Positions 10,786 through 21,520 of a stretch of 64,000 bases of DNA are shown piece by piece (within the stretch, counting starts at the first letter, position 1; the number at the start of each line of letters is the position of its first letter). The notes beneath the pieces are model-generated. The model searched no databases. It was not told where the DNA came from and saw nothing but the letters and a program-made list of their open reading frames with translations. The stretch lies in contig JAAOOA010000119.1 in NCBI GenBank assembly GCA_012861695.1, positions 243,501 to 307,500 on the forward strand, in the 5' to 3' direction. Source of the DNA: Trematomus loennbergii. Lineage: Eukaryota > Chordata > Actinopteri > Perciformes > Nototheniidae. The translations under genes were made by a program, and so were the position numbers.

Positions 10786-11345
10786 TACTGCTTTCTATTC
10801 CTCCATCTTGTGACTGTGTAACTCCCTCTCTTGGATATCAGCATGTGAAGGACACTGTTCAGGAACTAGTTGATGCTCTGTATGTGATGACTCCTTCCAT
10901 TCTGGAGAGGATCACAGATACATGGATCCTGAGATTGAAGATCAAGCCGGGGACCAGGGATTATTATTATTTTTAAGTCATTCATTTTTGAGATGTTGAG
11001 AAAAAGTCCGAATTTTTGAGATGTTGAGAAAGTCATATTTTTTTAATTTTGAGAAAAAGTCACATTTTTTAGAAAAAGTCAGAATTTGGAGAAAAAGTCA
11101 GAACTTTGTGATTTTGAGAAAAAGTCAGATTTTGGGGATTTTGAGAACAATTCAGGATTTTTGATATTTGGAGGAAAAAGTCAGGATTTTGAGAATTTTG
11201 TACGTGACAGGATGTACTGCTTTCTATTCCTCCATCTTGTGACTGTGTAACTCCCTCTCTTGGATATCAGCATGTGAAGGACACTGTTCAGGAACTAGTT
11301 GATGCTCTGTATGTGATGACTGATTGAAGCTCAAGCCGGGGACCA
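10786..11345. repeat. 429-bp offset duplication with identical 107-bp cores
   Basis: 10786-10892 and 11215-11321 are identical over 107 bp. Both are followed by a similar TCAAGCCGGGGACCAG phrase (about 10942 and 11332), but the second copy lacks about 40 bp in between. Identity over the core implies a recent event. The intervening piece includes the A-rich repeat listed separately. Confidence 0.92.
10975..11200 (+). repeat. Degenerate GAGAAAAAGTCAGAATTTT repeat
   Basis: Roughly 20-25 base units containing GAGAAAAAGTC alternate with T-rich spacers. Copies are imperfect. A similar A/T-rich simple repeat lies at 53735-53965. Confidence 0.85.
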
Positions 11346-12501
11346 GTGATATTTTTCTAACAGTTACTATACGCTGTTTCTGGGAGTAAGAAAGAACATA
11401 ACCCTGTGTATTTTTCTATTAAAAGAAGCCTTGCTTTTTATTAGAGAACAGATTAGCGGGGAATGTCAATATCTAACAGCTTTGGATTTAAAGCCCTACT
11501 TACAAAGGCATTAAGATCCCAGGAGTGATAACAACCATATTATTCCTGCTTCTTCTTTTGTTTAAAAAAGGGGAATAGAAAGAGTTGGCTTCATGTAATT
11601 AGACAGGTGGGATTGCTGAGACCACAACAATTAGCTCGCACTTTGATTTGTGTGAAGTTATTAAATGATTTTATTGTACTATATACCACCAGCCGGCCTT
11701 ATTGAGCAATTTGGTTTATTTGGAAATCTAATAAACATTATGTAAAAGACTGCCTTAGGCTTTGCACGCATTTAAAACAGATTACGGAAAATGAAAAGCA
11801 CGGCAATGTCTGAAGGCGTATTTTCTTTGTGGTCCTCTGTGATGAGAGGGGGGGTGTTGACAGGCAAATAAAGGAAAGAAAGCCAGTCACTCAACACCAC
11901 TACAAAACACACCAACATTATCCTCTCCTCCCTTGCACCAAACAGCTCAATAAATATGCACAAAACCAGATTTTAAAGCGACAGCAAGTCAAATATTTGT
12001 GTCTCAATTACGTGTTATCAAAAAGGTATGAAGAGACTATTTATCTGCGTTGAGGCCAGACGAAACTTAATCTGAGCTTCTCTTCGAGCACCACTGCCAA
12101 ATCAAATCAACATTTAATGGGCAAAGTTATGTGTGAGTAGAAGTTTGAGATCAGCTCTAACAAGATTATTTCGAGATGTCTCTAATTCATTAGTTTTGGA
12201 TGCATTCAGAAACGTTCAGGGAAAATATAAGTGGTGAAGTAATAAGCTGATTTTTCACACTGAACTAACTTACATTTTCTATCTCTATGGCATTAACTGT
12301 AAGCTAAATATACAGAGGACTACTTAAAGCACGCTGGTGTATCTGACATCGACATCATTGGATGACCATTTGTTTATTTTCAGAACATTTTCCGTTATTT
12401 TTTTAACCAAGTTCCATTTGTGTCATTAATAATTGTGCTCCAAAGTACAAGTCAGTAATGATGAGGATTTCTCAGAGCTAAGAGAGATATTTAATGATGT
12501 T
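11346..12501. other. Unannotated AT-rich sequence
   Basis: No gene or repeat. About 11440-11760 is free of repeats, AT-rich and contains homeodomain-like words (GTAATTAGACAG, TTAAATGATTTTATTG). It could be a conserved noncoding element, but the sequence alone cannot show conservation. Confidence 0.3.
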
Positions 12502-13090
12502 GACCTGAACATCAGCAGGAGAGGACTCTTTAAAGTAGAGACACTACACACTGATATACACCTGAACATCAGCAGGAGAGGACTCTTTAAAGTAGAGACA
12601 CTACACACTGATATACACCTGAACATCAGCAGGAGAGGACTCTTTAAAGTAGAGACACTACATACTGATATACACCTGAACATCAGCAGGAGAGGACTCT
12701 TTAAAGTAGAGACACTACATACTGATATACACCTGAACATCAGCAGGAGAGGACTCTTTAAAGTAGAGACACTACATACTGATATACACCTGAACATCAG
12801 CAGGAGAGGACTCTTTAAAGTAGAGACACTACATACTGATATACACCTGAACATCAGCAGGAGAGGACTCTTTAAAGTAGAGACACTACATACTGATATA
12901 CACCTGAACATCAGCAGGAGAGGACTCTTTAAAGTAGAGACACTACATACTGATATACACCTGAACATCAACAGGAGAGGACTCTTTAAAGTAGAGACAC
13001 TACATACTGATATACATCTGAACATCAGCAGGAGAGGACTCTTTAAAGTAGAGACACTACATACTGAAAATGAGAATAGGTCCTCTTTAA
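12502..13090 (+). repeat. 57-bp minisatellite array 1 (about 10 units) with right terminus
   Basis: Units of 57 bp with the phrase ACATCAGCAGGAGAGGACTC then TTTAAAGTAGAGACACTACA. The earliest units carry CACACTGATA, later ones CATACTGATA. The array ends in a non-repeat terminus, ACTGAAAATGAGAATAGG then TCCTCTTTAA, to 13090. Because 57 is divisible by three, frames of 199 and 227 codons stay open on opposite strands. They encode 19-residue repeats and are not supported as genes. Confidence 0.97.
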
Positions 13091-14030
13091 TCCTCTACTA
13101 TCATCCCTATATGTAAAGTTGTTGCCGTGTAGATAACCAGTATTGTTTTGTTCAGCAGAGGAACGGGTTGTTGACGTTCTAAATTAGTAGGGAACGTCTT
13201 CGAGGGTTTAAAGCTTCTCAAACTTTATGCCAAGAGACAGACAAGTCAATAGATTGAACCAAATATGAACATCAATCCCATCACTGACACATTCAGGGAG
13301 GATTCAAATGGGAACAGACAGAATACTTCAGAGTGATGTGAACCCACTGCTCTCTGCATTATTCAGCCTTGAGAAGAACACAATTCAATATGTTTTCTAT
13401 ATGAAGGCATACAAAATCCTAGCAACTCATATCAGCAAATATTATTTTGCTGCCATGTTTGTTGAATTATCGTGATTGTTAGTTACCATGCATGTCACAC
13501 GGCATCATGAGCACTAAATCAGAACTGCAAAGCCGGATAAAAACATCAAAGCGTTTTCAGTACTGATGTCGGAGGCAAAAACATGCTTATTAAAAACCCT
13601 TCTTTTAATTCAGCACACTGCAGCGGCTGACTGACTAACTGCACTGTTCAGATGCACAGTGTGACTAATCCATATTAATCCAACATGACAGCGGGAAACT
13701 CTCCAAAATCAATATCTGTGATTGATTGCTGTCCAACTTGTAGTACCAGCGCTCGTACTCTCCGAAAAATGACAACCAAGAAATGCAAAATCATTTAGCC
13801 TGATATGATGACAGAGCCTCGGCACATTTAATCCTGTTAGCCGCTGAAAAACATTTTTTTTTTTTATAGAAAAGCTTTCACGCCTTTTTAAAAATAACCT
13901 CTGCTGAATAATTTAGACAAGTTTAACATCTGCTTTAAATCAACAGCTTTCTACTTGACAATCTTTTATTTTTTGACTCCCTGTACCCCCGGCAAGATGA
14001 TCACATAATAGCACTCACACCACAACACAC
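13091..14030. other. Unannotated unique sequence
   Basis: No gene or repeat recognised. Confidence 0.45.
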
Positions 14031-14256
14031 ACTCACTCACTCACTCACTCACTCACTCACTCACTCACTCACTCACTCACTCACTCACTCACTCACTCAC
14101 TCACTCACTCACTCACTCACTCACTCACTCACTCACTCACTCACTCACTCACTCACTCACTCACTCACTCACTCACTCACTCACTCACTCACTCACTCAC
14201 TCACTCACTCACTCACTCACTCACTCACTCACTCACTCACGCACTCACTCACTCAC
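14031..14256 (+). repeat. ACTC tetranucleotide microsatellite, about 56 units
   Basis: Nearly pure ACTC repeats with one G interruption near 14241, followed by a CA- and CCCA-rich stretch to about 14287. Confidence 0.97.
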
Positions 14257-14519
14257 ACACACACCACACACACACCCACCCACCCACCTCCAATTTAGCT
14301 GCCATTTCAATAGCTTGCAATAGTTTTCCATCTGAACCCTGTCAATCTATTCTTTGCTTTCATTCTTGGTGAAAAGAAGTCGGCTTTACAATTAACATTT
14401 GACTTTTCTCTGGAAAGTTTAAGAACATGATGAGACACCAGCAAAATGCAGATCATTTCATTTAAATACTAATTGAATAGTTAAAAGACAGTCTTGCACT
14501 TGTTTTTCTTGCAATTAAA

Positions 14520-15175
14520 ACCCTTTGATCTCTGAAGCTCCTGACTCCAGTCTCTTTCTCTACAGTTATTTAACCATTGCTTAATTCTAAAAAGACACAC
14601 TTTATAAGTCAAAGAGTCATGTAATGTATTATTATAAATATATTATTACATTTTAAGTTATGTAATTTCTGTCACTACTTGAGAATTAACAAAATAACTT
14701 GTATTTCTTGCAATTAAAACACGTCGATGTCAGAAGCTCTTTCTCAACAGAGAACCAGAACATATACAACTATTAGCTTTTCTATCTGTTTTAACATCCA
14801 TCGCTCCTAGTAAGGTCCAGAGTGTCTTCTCCATCCAGCTCTCACAGCTCTCACAGCTATCAATCAGCCATGTCCCGTTCTTTAGATATCCAGAAATGTA
14901 TACAGTTATTTAACCATTGTTTCATTTCTAACAAATTAGAAAACACCCTTTCTTAGCAGTCAATTACAGGAAATAATAACTTATTTAATCGCTGTGACTA
15001 CTACTACGTCGATGTGAGAAGCTCCTGTCTCTTTCTTAAGATATCTAGAAATGATGTAGCTATTAGCGTTATTATCTGTTTTAACGTCCATCGCCCGTCC
15101 GTCTCTTAGTAAGAACCAAAGTCTCTCCTCCATCCAGCTCTCGCAGTTATCACACCTATCAATCAGCCAGTCTGG
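14520..15175. repeat. Tandemly duplicated sequence, unit about 285-300 bp
   Basis: GTCGATGT at 14723 and 15008 opens two copies; ATCAATCAGCC closes them at 14859 and 15158. Each includes a TATCTGTTTTAAC phrase and CTCCATCCAGCTCTC. Words such as GAAGCTCCTGACTCCAGT and CTTAAGATATCC link it to the duplicated region at 9416-10290. Confidence 0.8.
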
Positions 15176-17833
15176 AGGCTGAGATCGACAGCTGTTCTGA
15201 TGGATCTGACGCCACTCCACACTTCAATTTGTTTGGCAGCTTTGGAAAAATGCAACGGGTTTAGCATGCAAAAAACATTAAACCAATCATTCCCAGTCGA
15301 CTGGCAAGGCATGAAATAAGAGTCGGGCCGTTTGGGGAGTTTTCTGTTTGCAGAGGCATCGATGCTGGATATCAGACGAGGTGACGCTCACTTTGTTCTT
15401 CTGGATGTTTACATTTTTACCAGTTCTCAACAAGATAGGTGTCATGGTTCATATTTGACTGAACACTTATAGATGACGTCTGGGCGAAATTATGGCCCCG
15501 CCCACTTTTGGGGGAAAAACATTTTCTGTATTGAATGGCGGTAAATACAGATTCTGAAGGTTTCTGCAATCACATCAAACAATTAAGGAAATCAACCTTT
15601 TTTTTTTATCTACAAAACGCCCGATTGTGATGGGCAGACAGGACAATTATTTAAAATGTCATTGGACATCGATGATCTGCGTCAATGTATAATTTAATTT
15701 GGAGGAGGACGAGTGGCAGGCAGCAATCTAACACTGAAACTGTGATTTATTTGTTGATGGAGGTGCAACATATGACTCAGCAGCTTTAAGACATGAAGAC
15801 ACTATTACTTTCCACTTCACTCTGATGCATTGTGTTCCCCCTAAAGTGGGGGGGACGTCATTTGGCCAGGAAGTGACGTATGTGTTACTCTCATTTATAC
15901 ATAGTTTTTAGAAGACACTTCATTAAAGCACTATTTAGTGTGAGTATTCTCAGTGGTGATCAACATACTGTAATATATAAGGGTGATGGCCATGTTACCA
16001 AGTTTCTAAGTGAGTTTATCCAACCCAGTCTAAAAAAGAAATAGCTACGTTGGTCGACAGGGAAACAGTAGTATATTCACAAATAACCCTCTCAAGACGT
16101 GACGTGGATACAATCTTGTAAAAAAAAACATGGAGCTCAAATAATCTTCATAATATCTGTCAAACTTTAGATCCTACACATCCACTGGACGTAGATTCTA
16201 AAAGTACAATATAAACTTCTCGCTAGAAATGTAATCAAAAAGCGTTATAACGGCCAACTATCCTACAATTTAGGATTTTCCACTAAAAATAAATCGGGTG
16301 TCACTGGGAAAGTTTGCGATCACGGACACGGACACTGTCATTAGAAATGAATAGAAGAAAATATCCATGTCACGCCTTGAGAGGGATATTTGTGAATATA
16401 CTACGTTTCGCCCTGTGGACCAACGTAGCTATTACACGTTTTGTTGTGAGACTGGGTTGGTTTATCTCCCACACGCATCTGCATGGCTTTTGTACATCGT
16501 CAAGATCCTTAAAGAAAATACCATTTGTTTTCCAGGAAATTGGCGTTTGTTGGTGACCCTAACCCTCGCCCTCCATTGCATCTCCGAGGACAGTCTTTAT
16601 GTTTGATGAACATCTGACTCATGGACCGGGGGCCATGATGGCTGACAGTATGATAACCAGCCGCCCTGCAGACGTGTGCTTCCTCTTCTCCTCTCCATTA
16701 CCCCATCTGTTTCCCACCAACCTGTGTCAACAGCTTGAACAAATGAAAAACTGAGATCCTTCTCAGCAGCCGCTTCATCCTCCGCTCCCCCGGTCTGAAG
16801 GGGCTTATTTGCCAGAGTTTCGACATCCATTGCTTCCCCCCTTGGAGAGCTACCTGCCAGCCATCTAACTTTCTACACCCCCCCCCCCCTCACCACCACA
16901 GATGTCTCCAGATGAAGCGCTGCCCTTGAAATGTAAACAACATCCTGTCCCACAAGCCAACATGTGCCAGCAGTAGAGACAGTTAGATGGAAGAAATGAG
17001 ACACTTTTCCTCCTGAAAACCATTCTCTAGTTTACCCATGATGGCCGTGCCAGTGCTCCACACTAGACACCAGGGAAATAACTTTTGTTTTAATGGCAGA
17101 TAAAACTATGTCAGATGACCCATTTGACAATTGAGTAAAGTGGCTGGGTAAGGGCCCAGATTGAAGTGAGAGTTTTCAGAATGAATGGATTTAATTATGA
17201 TTTGAAAACGCTTCCAATTATGAATCATAGAACTTGTCAGAGTGCTGCCTGAGATCATATCTGCAACCAATCAATCACAGCACATATAGGACGGTATGCC
17301 TCGATATACAGCAACATAACCTTCCCATTTTATTGTTCAGTTGCTCCAGACCAAACTATAATATCAGAATTGGTTTAATTATCAAGTATAGGTTAACGAG
17401 GTATTTGCTTTGGTATACATGGTGCAAACAAAGCTATTTTAAAACTTATTTTAAGACATGTTCCCTTTTACTTCTGGTCTTTTATTGTTATAACATTGGC
17501 TTACAACCAAAGGACTTATAGAAGGACTGGTCACTAAATCATTGGACAGGATTGAAGGGTTATCATTCTCCATCATTCATGGGCACAATATGAAAAGGTT
17601 TTAAAGCATTTCAGACTGACAGGGGAAAGGGTAATCGATCAATTACACTACAGTTGATTTAGTTGTGTCCTATAAGTGTCCGGGGTCAGTTATTCTCTGC
17701 TCAGAGGTCCGAGTAAAGCTAAACGTTACATTTTGACCTGCTCTACGACCTTCCTGTGCGCTCATATCGATCTCAGTAGAACATGTGGAGGCTTGAAGCT
17801 TCGACACGTGTACAGAGTATGGATTAAGTTCAC
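15176..17833. other. Unannotated sequence
   Basis: No gene or complete repeat recognised. A C-run lies near 16878-16890. Overlapping short frames at 16314-16606 and 16597-16830 are on different strands and phases with no known domains. Confidence 0.45.
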
Positions 17834-18159
17834 TAACGGCCCGTCCACACAGAGGCTTTGGAAAAGCTTTCGGCGGGCGTGTCTGAAGCTCGACCAACAA
17901 CCAATCACATGAATCTCCGCCCTGACACACAAGCAGCGGTTTGATTGGCTAGAGCTTGTACTGGCATATGATTTGATTGGCTGACGCTTCCACCGAAAGC
18001 TTCAGAAGCTTCAAAAGTTGAACAGCCTGAAACGCCAGGAAAGCTCCGCTCTGCTTCCCACAATGCAGTTCGGCTAAAAAGTGACGTCAACCCCATTCAA
18101 AGTGAATGTGCAGAAGCGTTGGAAGAAGCTTCCAAAGCCGCTGTGTGGACGGGCCGTAA
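17834..18159. mobile_element. TAA-flanked MITE (Harbinger-like)
   Basis: Inverted ends CGGCCCGTCCACACAG (from 17837) and CTGTGTGGACGGGCCG (to 18156) bound a 320-bp element. TAA lies immediately outside both ends (17834-17836, 18157-18159), matching the three-base TWA target duplication of PIF/Harbinger elements. The interior has several AAGCTT-containing words and no transposase. A hAT origin is possible if the true ends lie elsewhere. Confidence 0.8.
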
Positions 18160-18289
18160 CTCTGCAAGCAGTTCAACATTTACAGAGCTTAAGCAACAGC
18201 AGTAAGAGACGTCATTGCATACTTAAGACAAAGAGAGGCCCCCCCCCAGGTTGATGCCATAGATTTGACCTGCGATGTAAGTTAAGAAG

Positions 18290-18428
18290 AGTAATAATAA
18301 TAATAATAGCTTGCATTTATATAGCGCCTTTCAAGGGACCCAAGGTCGCTTTACAAGTAATATAGCAAAAACAGACATAACAAAACAAAAGTCAGACAAA
18401 CAGTCAGACAGACAAAACAACAGATCGA
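18290..18428 (-). mobile_element. LINE 3' untranslated tail
   Basis: On the minus strand this follows the ORF2 fragment and ends in GGCGCTATATAAATGCAAGC plus an ATT repeat (18293-18308 on the plus strand). It is the 3' end of the same element as 18429-18975. Confidence 0.8.
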
Positions 18429-18975
18429 TTAGGGGCCGAAAGCCTTAGCAAACAGGTGGGTCTTGAGGGCCCTTTTGAAGGCGTCGAGTGTGGGGATGTT
18501 GCAGATCTCCACAGGGAGAGCGTTCCAGAGGGTGGGGGGCTGCCACACTGAAGGCTCTGTCCCCGAAGGTTCGCAGGTTGGTGCGGGGGGTGGTGAGCAG
18601 CCGGAGTCTGAAGACCGCAGGTTCCGGGGTGGGGCATGTGGGCGAAGGATGTCCGATAGGTACTGGGGGGCAAGGGCATGGAGGGACTTGTAGGTGAGGA
18701 GGAGGACTTTGTAAGATATACGGGACTTGACCAGCAGCCAGTGGAGGTGGATGAGGGTGGGAGTGATGTGCTGCCATGGCTTTGTATGTGTGAGTACCCT
18801 AACAGCACAGTTTTGAACATACTGGAGCCTGTCCAGGGTTTTGTTGGGGACCCCGAACAGGACACCATTAAAGTAGTCCAAGCGGGAGGCGACGAAGCAT
18901 GGACTATTTCTGCAACCGACTCCGAGAGTGACGGTCGGAGTCTGGCAATGTTCCTATCTAAATACATCTTATAAG
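18429..18975 (-). pseudogene. LINE ORF2 C-terminal fragment (L2/Rex-like)
   Basis: The minus strand encodes the C-terminal end of a non-LTR retrotransposon ORF2, the multifunctional reverse transcriptase protein. Visible hallmarks are LDYFNGVLFG, LDRLQYVQNCAVRVLT, ITPTLIHLHWLLVKSRISYK, LLTYKSLHALAPQYLSD, LWNALPVEI and FKRALKTHLFAKAF, then a stop at 18429. These follow the order of the region downstream of the reverse transcriptase core in L2-clade LINEs. Upstream, SLSESVAEIVHAS (about 18895-18935) continues in another phase, so there is a frameshift near 18885-18895. The catalytic domain and the rest of ORF2 are absent. This is a dead 5'-truncated copy, as is typical of target-primed insertion. 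Confidence 0.9.
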
Positions 18976-19885
18976 AGTATAATACATATGTATAATGATC
19001 AGGTGGAAAAAGGGGTTTGGTCACAGACTTGACGCGGGAGTGGAAGGAAAGGGTGAGTCAAGGAGACACCAGGTTGATGCTGTGATACTCATTTAAAGAA
19101 CACGTAGAGAAAGTCGAGCTACTGAATGACAATGGACTCTATGGATTCAATATCTTCATTCTTCTGAACTGATTGTTGTTTTTAAGTCTTTGTTTTGTAA
19201 GTCTTGAATTACTGTTTGACCTTCTGTTTTGCTTGTTGGCGCCCATAAATAAAATGCATTATTATATACTATAATAATGCTTATGAACATTTAAAATGAT
19301 TCAGTGCAGATTGAGGTCCTTTTCTTGCACACAAACACACAGCACAGTCGTTTTCTAGTTTGTCTTTTCCAATAACTATCATGTGTCTGTATGTGCTTAG
19401 TGAAGGATGGAGGACACCATAAATTGACCTAAGCACTAACCCCCAACTCTCTAGTTTAACGACAGACTTCATGGATGCTTGTTGGAGCAATTTTGAGGAA
19501 AATAGTGACATTTCTGTCGCAACAAGCATCCTTATTTTCTTGTCTAGCTGTGGAGTTGAATTTGGAGAATAATGTTATCATGACATTAAAATGCAGCTTC
19601 TTTGCAAAAGAAACCGTAATAAATTATATGTTAAATAAGATATGTGTGCATAGCAATACTTCATATATATTACATAAAACTTTGAGCAATATAAGGTGCA
19701 TTTCTGATCATCTACCTTCCCTTTGCCAACCAATATATGTGCTGTTCTTATCGAGTCATTCATGCCTAACAGCTGAACAAAGCTACGAGAAATAATTACA
19801 GCTTGATATAAATTCTGGCTGAACCTCAAAGTTGCTTTCATCTTGACGAATACAAAAAAAACCCTTGCAGAGAGAGACTACTTGA
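18976..19885. other. Unannotated sequence
   Basis: No gene or repeat recognised. Confidence 0.4.
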
Positions 19886-20023
19886 GATGTAACAGATCCA
19901 TTTCTCTGAGAATATGAGAAACAATTGAGAGGGAGGGAAGAGAGGAAGAGGGGAGTGAAGCCACCCCATGGCCAGAGTCAATACTGATCTTAGTAACATA
20001 AATAGGCCTGGATCTGTTACATC
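19886..20023. repeat. 15-bp perfect inverted repeat with 108-bp spacer
   Basis: GATGTAACAGATCCA at 19886-19900 and its reverse complement at 20009-20023. The spacer includes a purine-rich GAGGGAGGGAAGAGAGG run. No target duplication is obvious, so whether it is a tiny MITE is undecided. Confidence 0.8.
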
Positions 20024-20237
20024 CACACATGAGCACTTGACAAGAAGACTATTGATCAAATCTCACCAAAGGCAAAATACAAGATAGATAGCAGGTAGAA
20101 GGTAACCAGATCTGTGGGTCCTGGAAAACAATAATATAGTCGGTTACAAAGAGGTGGAACAGACACACATGCAACAGATAGTAACCAATCATTTGGTTTT
20201 TAGTACTACGTAAAAAAGAATATCCATCGTCAAAGAA

Positions 20238-20263
20238 TTTCCAAATTGAGATCAATAAAGTAT
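20238..20263 (+). mobile_element. LINE 3' tail (AATAAAGT end)
   Basis: TTTCCAAATTGAGATCAATA then AAGTATCTGCC matches the tail at 3909-3936. It leads straight into the TCTG tract. Confidence 0.65.
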
Positions 20264-20822
<559 letters not shown>

Positions 20823-21344
20823 TTCCCAATGCATGTTTTAAAGGTACCTAATCTGTCCTAGTTCAGGTGCTTTTCTCTCTTCGAAGTAACCGTGTTTTAT
20901 TCCAATAAAGTAAATTGACTTTCTACCAAATTGCTCAGCAGTTCTCCTTTACGCCCCCAGGCTCCACAGTCAAGATAAAACAAAAACGTAACCTAACATA
21001 CCTTTATTGATCACATTCATAATGATTAATACCTGTATATGTTTAAAGCATTGCTCTTTCCAACTATCCTTGTCTGAACGCTTATCTGTCCTTTCCTACT
21101 CTTAACTCTTATTATATTATATTATATTATATATACTGCTATATTTGCTGCCTGTTTATGTGGTAAAGTCTACTAAGTTATTTATTTAAGTGTCCCTTAA
21201 AAAAAGTATTTCAGGCTACATTTGGGGTTCTCAGATCCCTCCTGAAATCCATATTGTCAGATTTCAAGTAACGTCTTTGTGTCCGATTCACAGATATGGA
21301 CCAATCAGCTTCCTGTGAGGAGTTATAGCAGATATTTGATGGTA
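20823..21344. other. Unannotated sequence
   Basis: A short ATATT repeat near 21111-21133; otherwise nothing recognised. Confidence 0.4.
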
Positions 21345-21520
21345 AAGGAGTGCATATTCATATAGCGCTTTTGCAATTCTTGCAACCCCTCAAAGACCCA
21401 CTGATTCACTCACATTCACACAGTGTTGAATATGCTATTGTGAGCACTTTGGGGTTAAGTTTCATGCCCAACGACCCTTCAACAGGGGCAAGGGGTTGGA
21501 TCAATAACTTTAGGATTGGT
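21345..21520 (-). mobile_element. SINE-like element, antisense and diverged
   Basis: TTCATATAGCGCTTTTGCAA, CACTCACATTCACACAG and GAGCACTTTGGGGTTAAG in this order read as the reverse complement of a common fish SINE body (AAAGCGCTATATAA end, then conserved CTTAACCCCAA segment). It is diverged and lacks a clear pol III promoter. Confidence 0.55.

Noticed and set aside
18404..19024. A 206-codon minus-strand frame overlapping the LINE fragment
   Set aside because: It reads the LINE in the wrong phase for most of its length; the 150-codon frame carries the recognisable ORF2 motifs.
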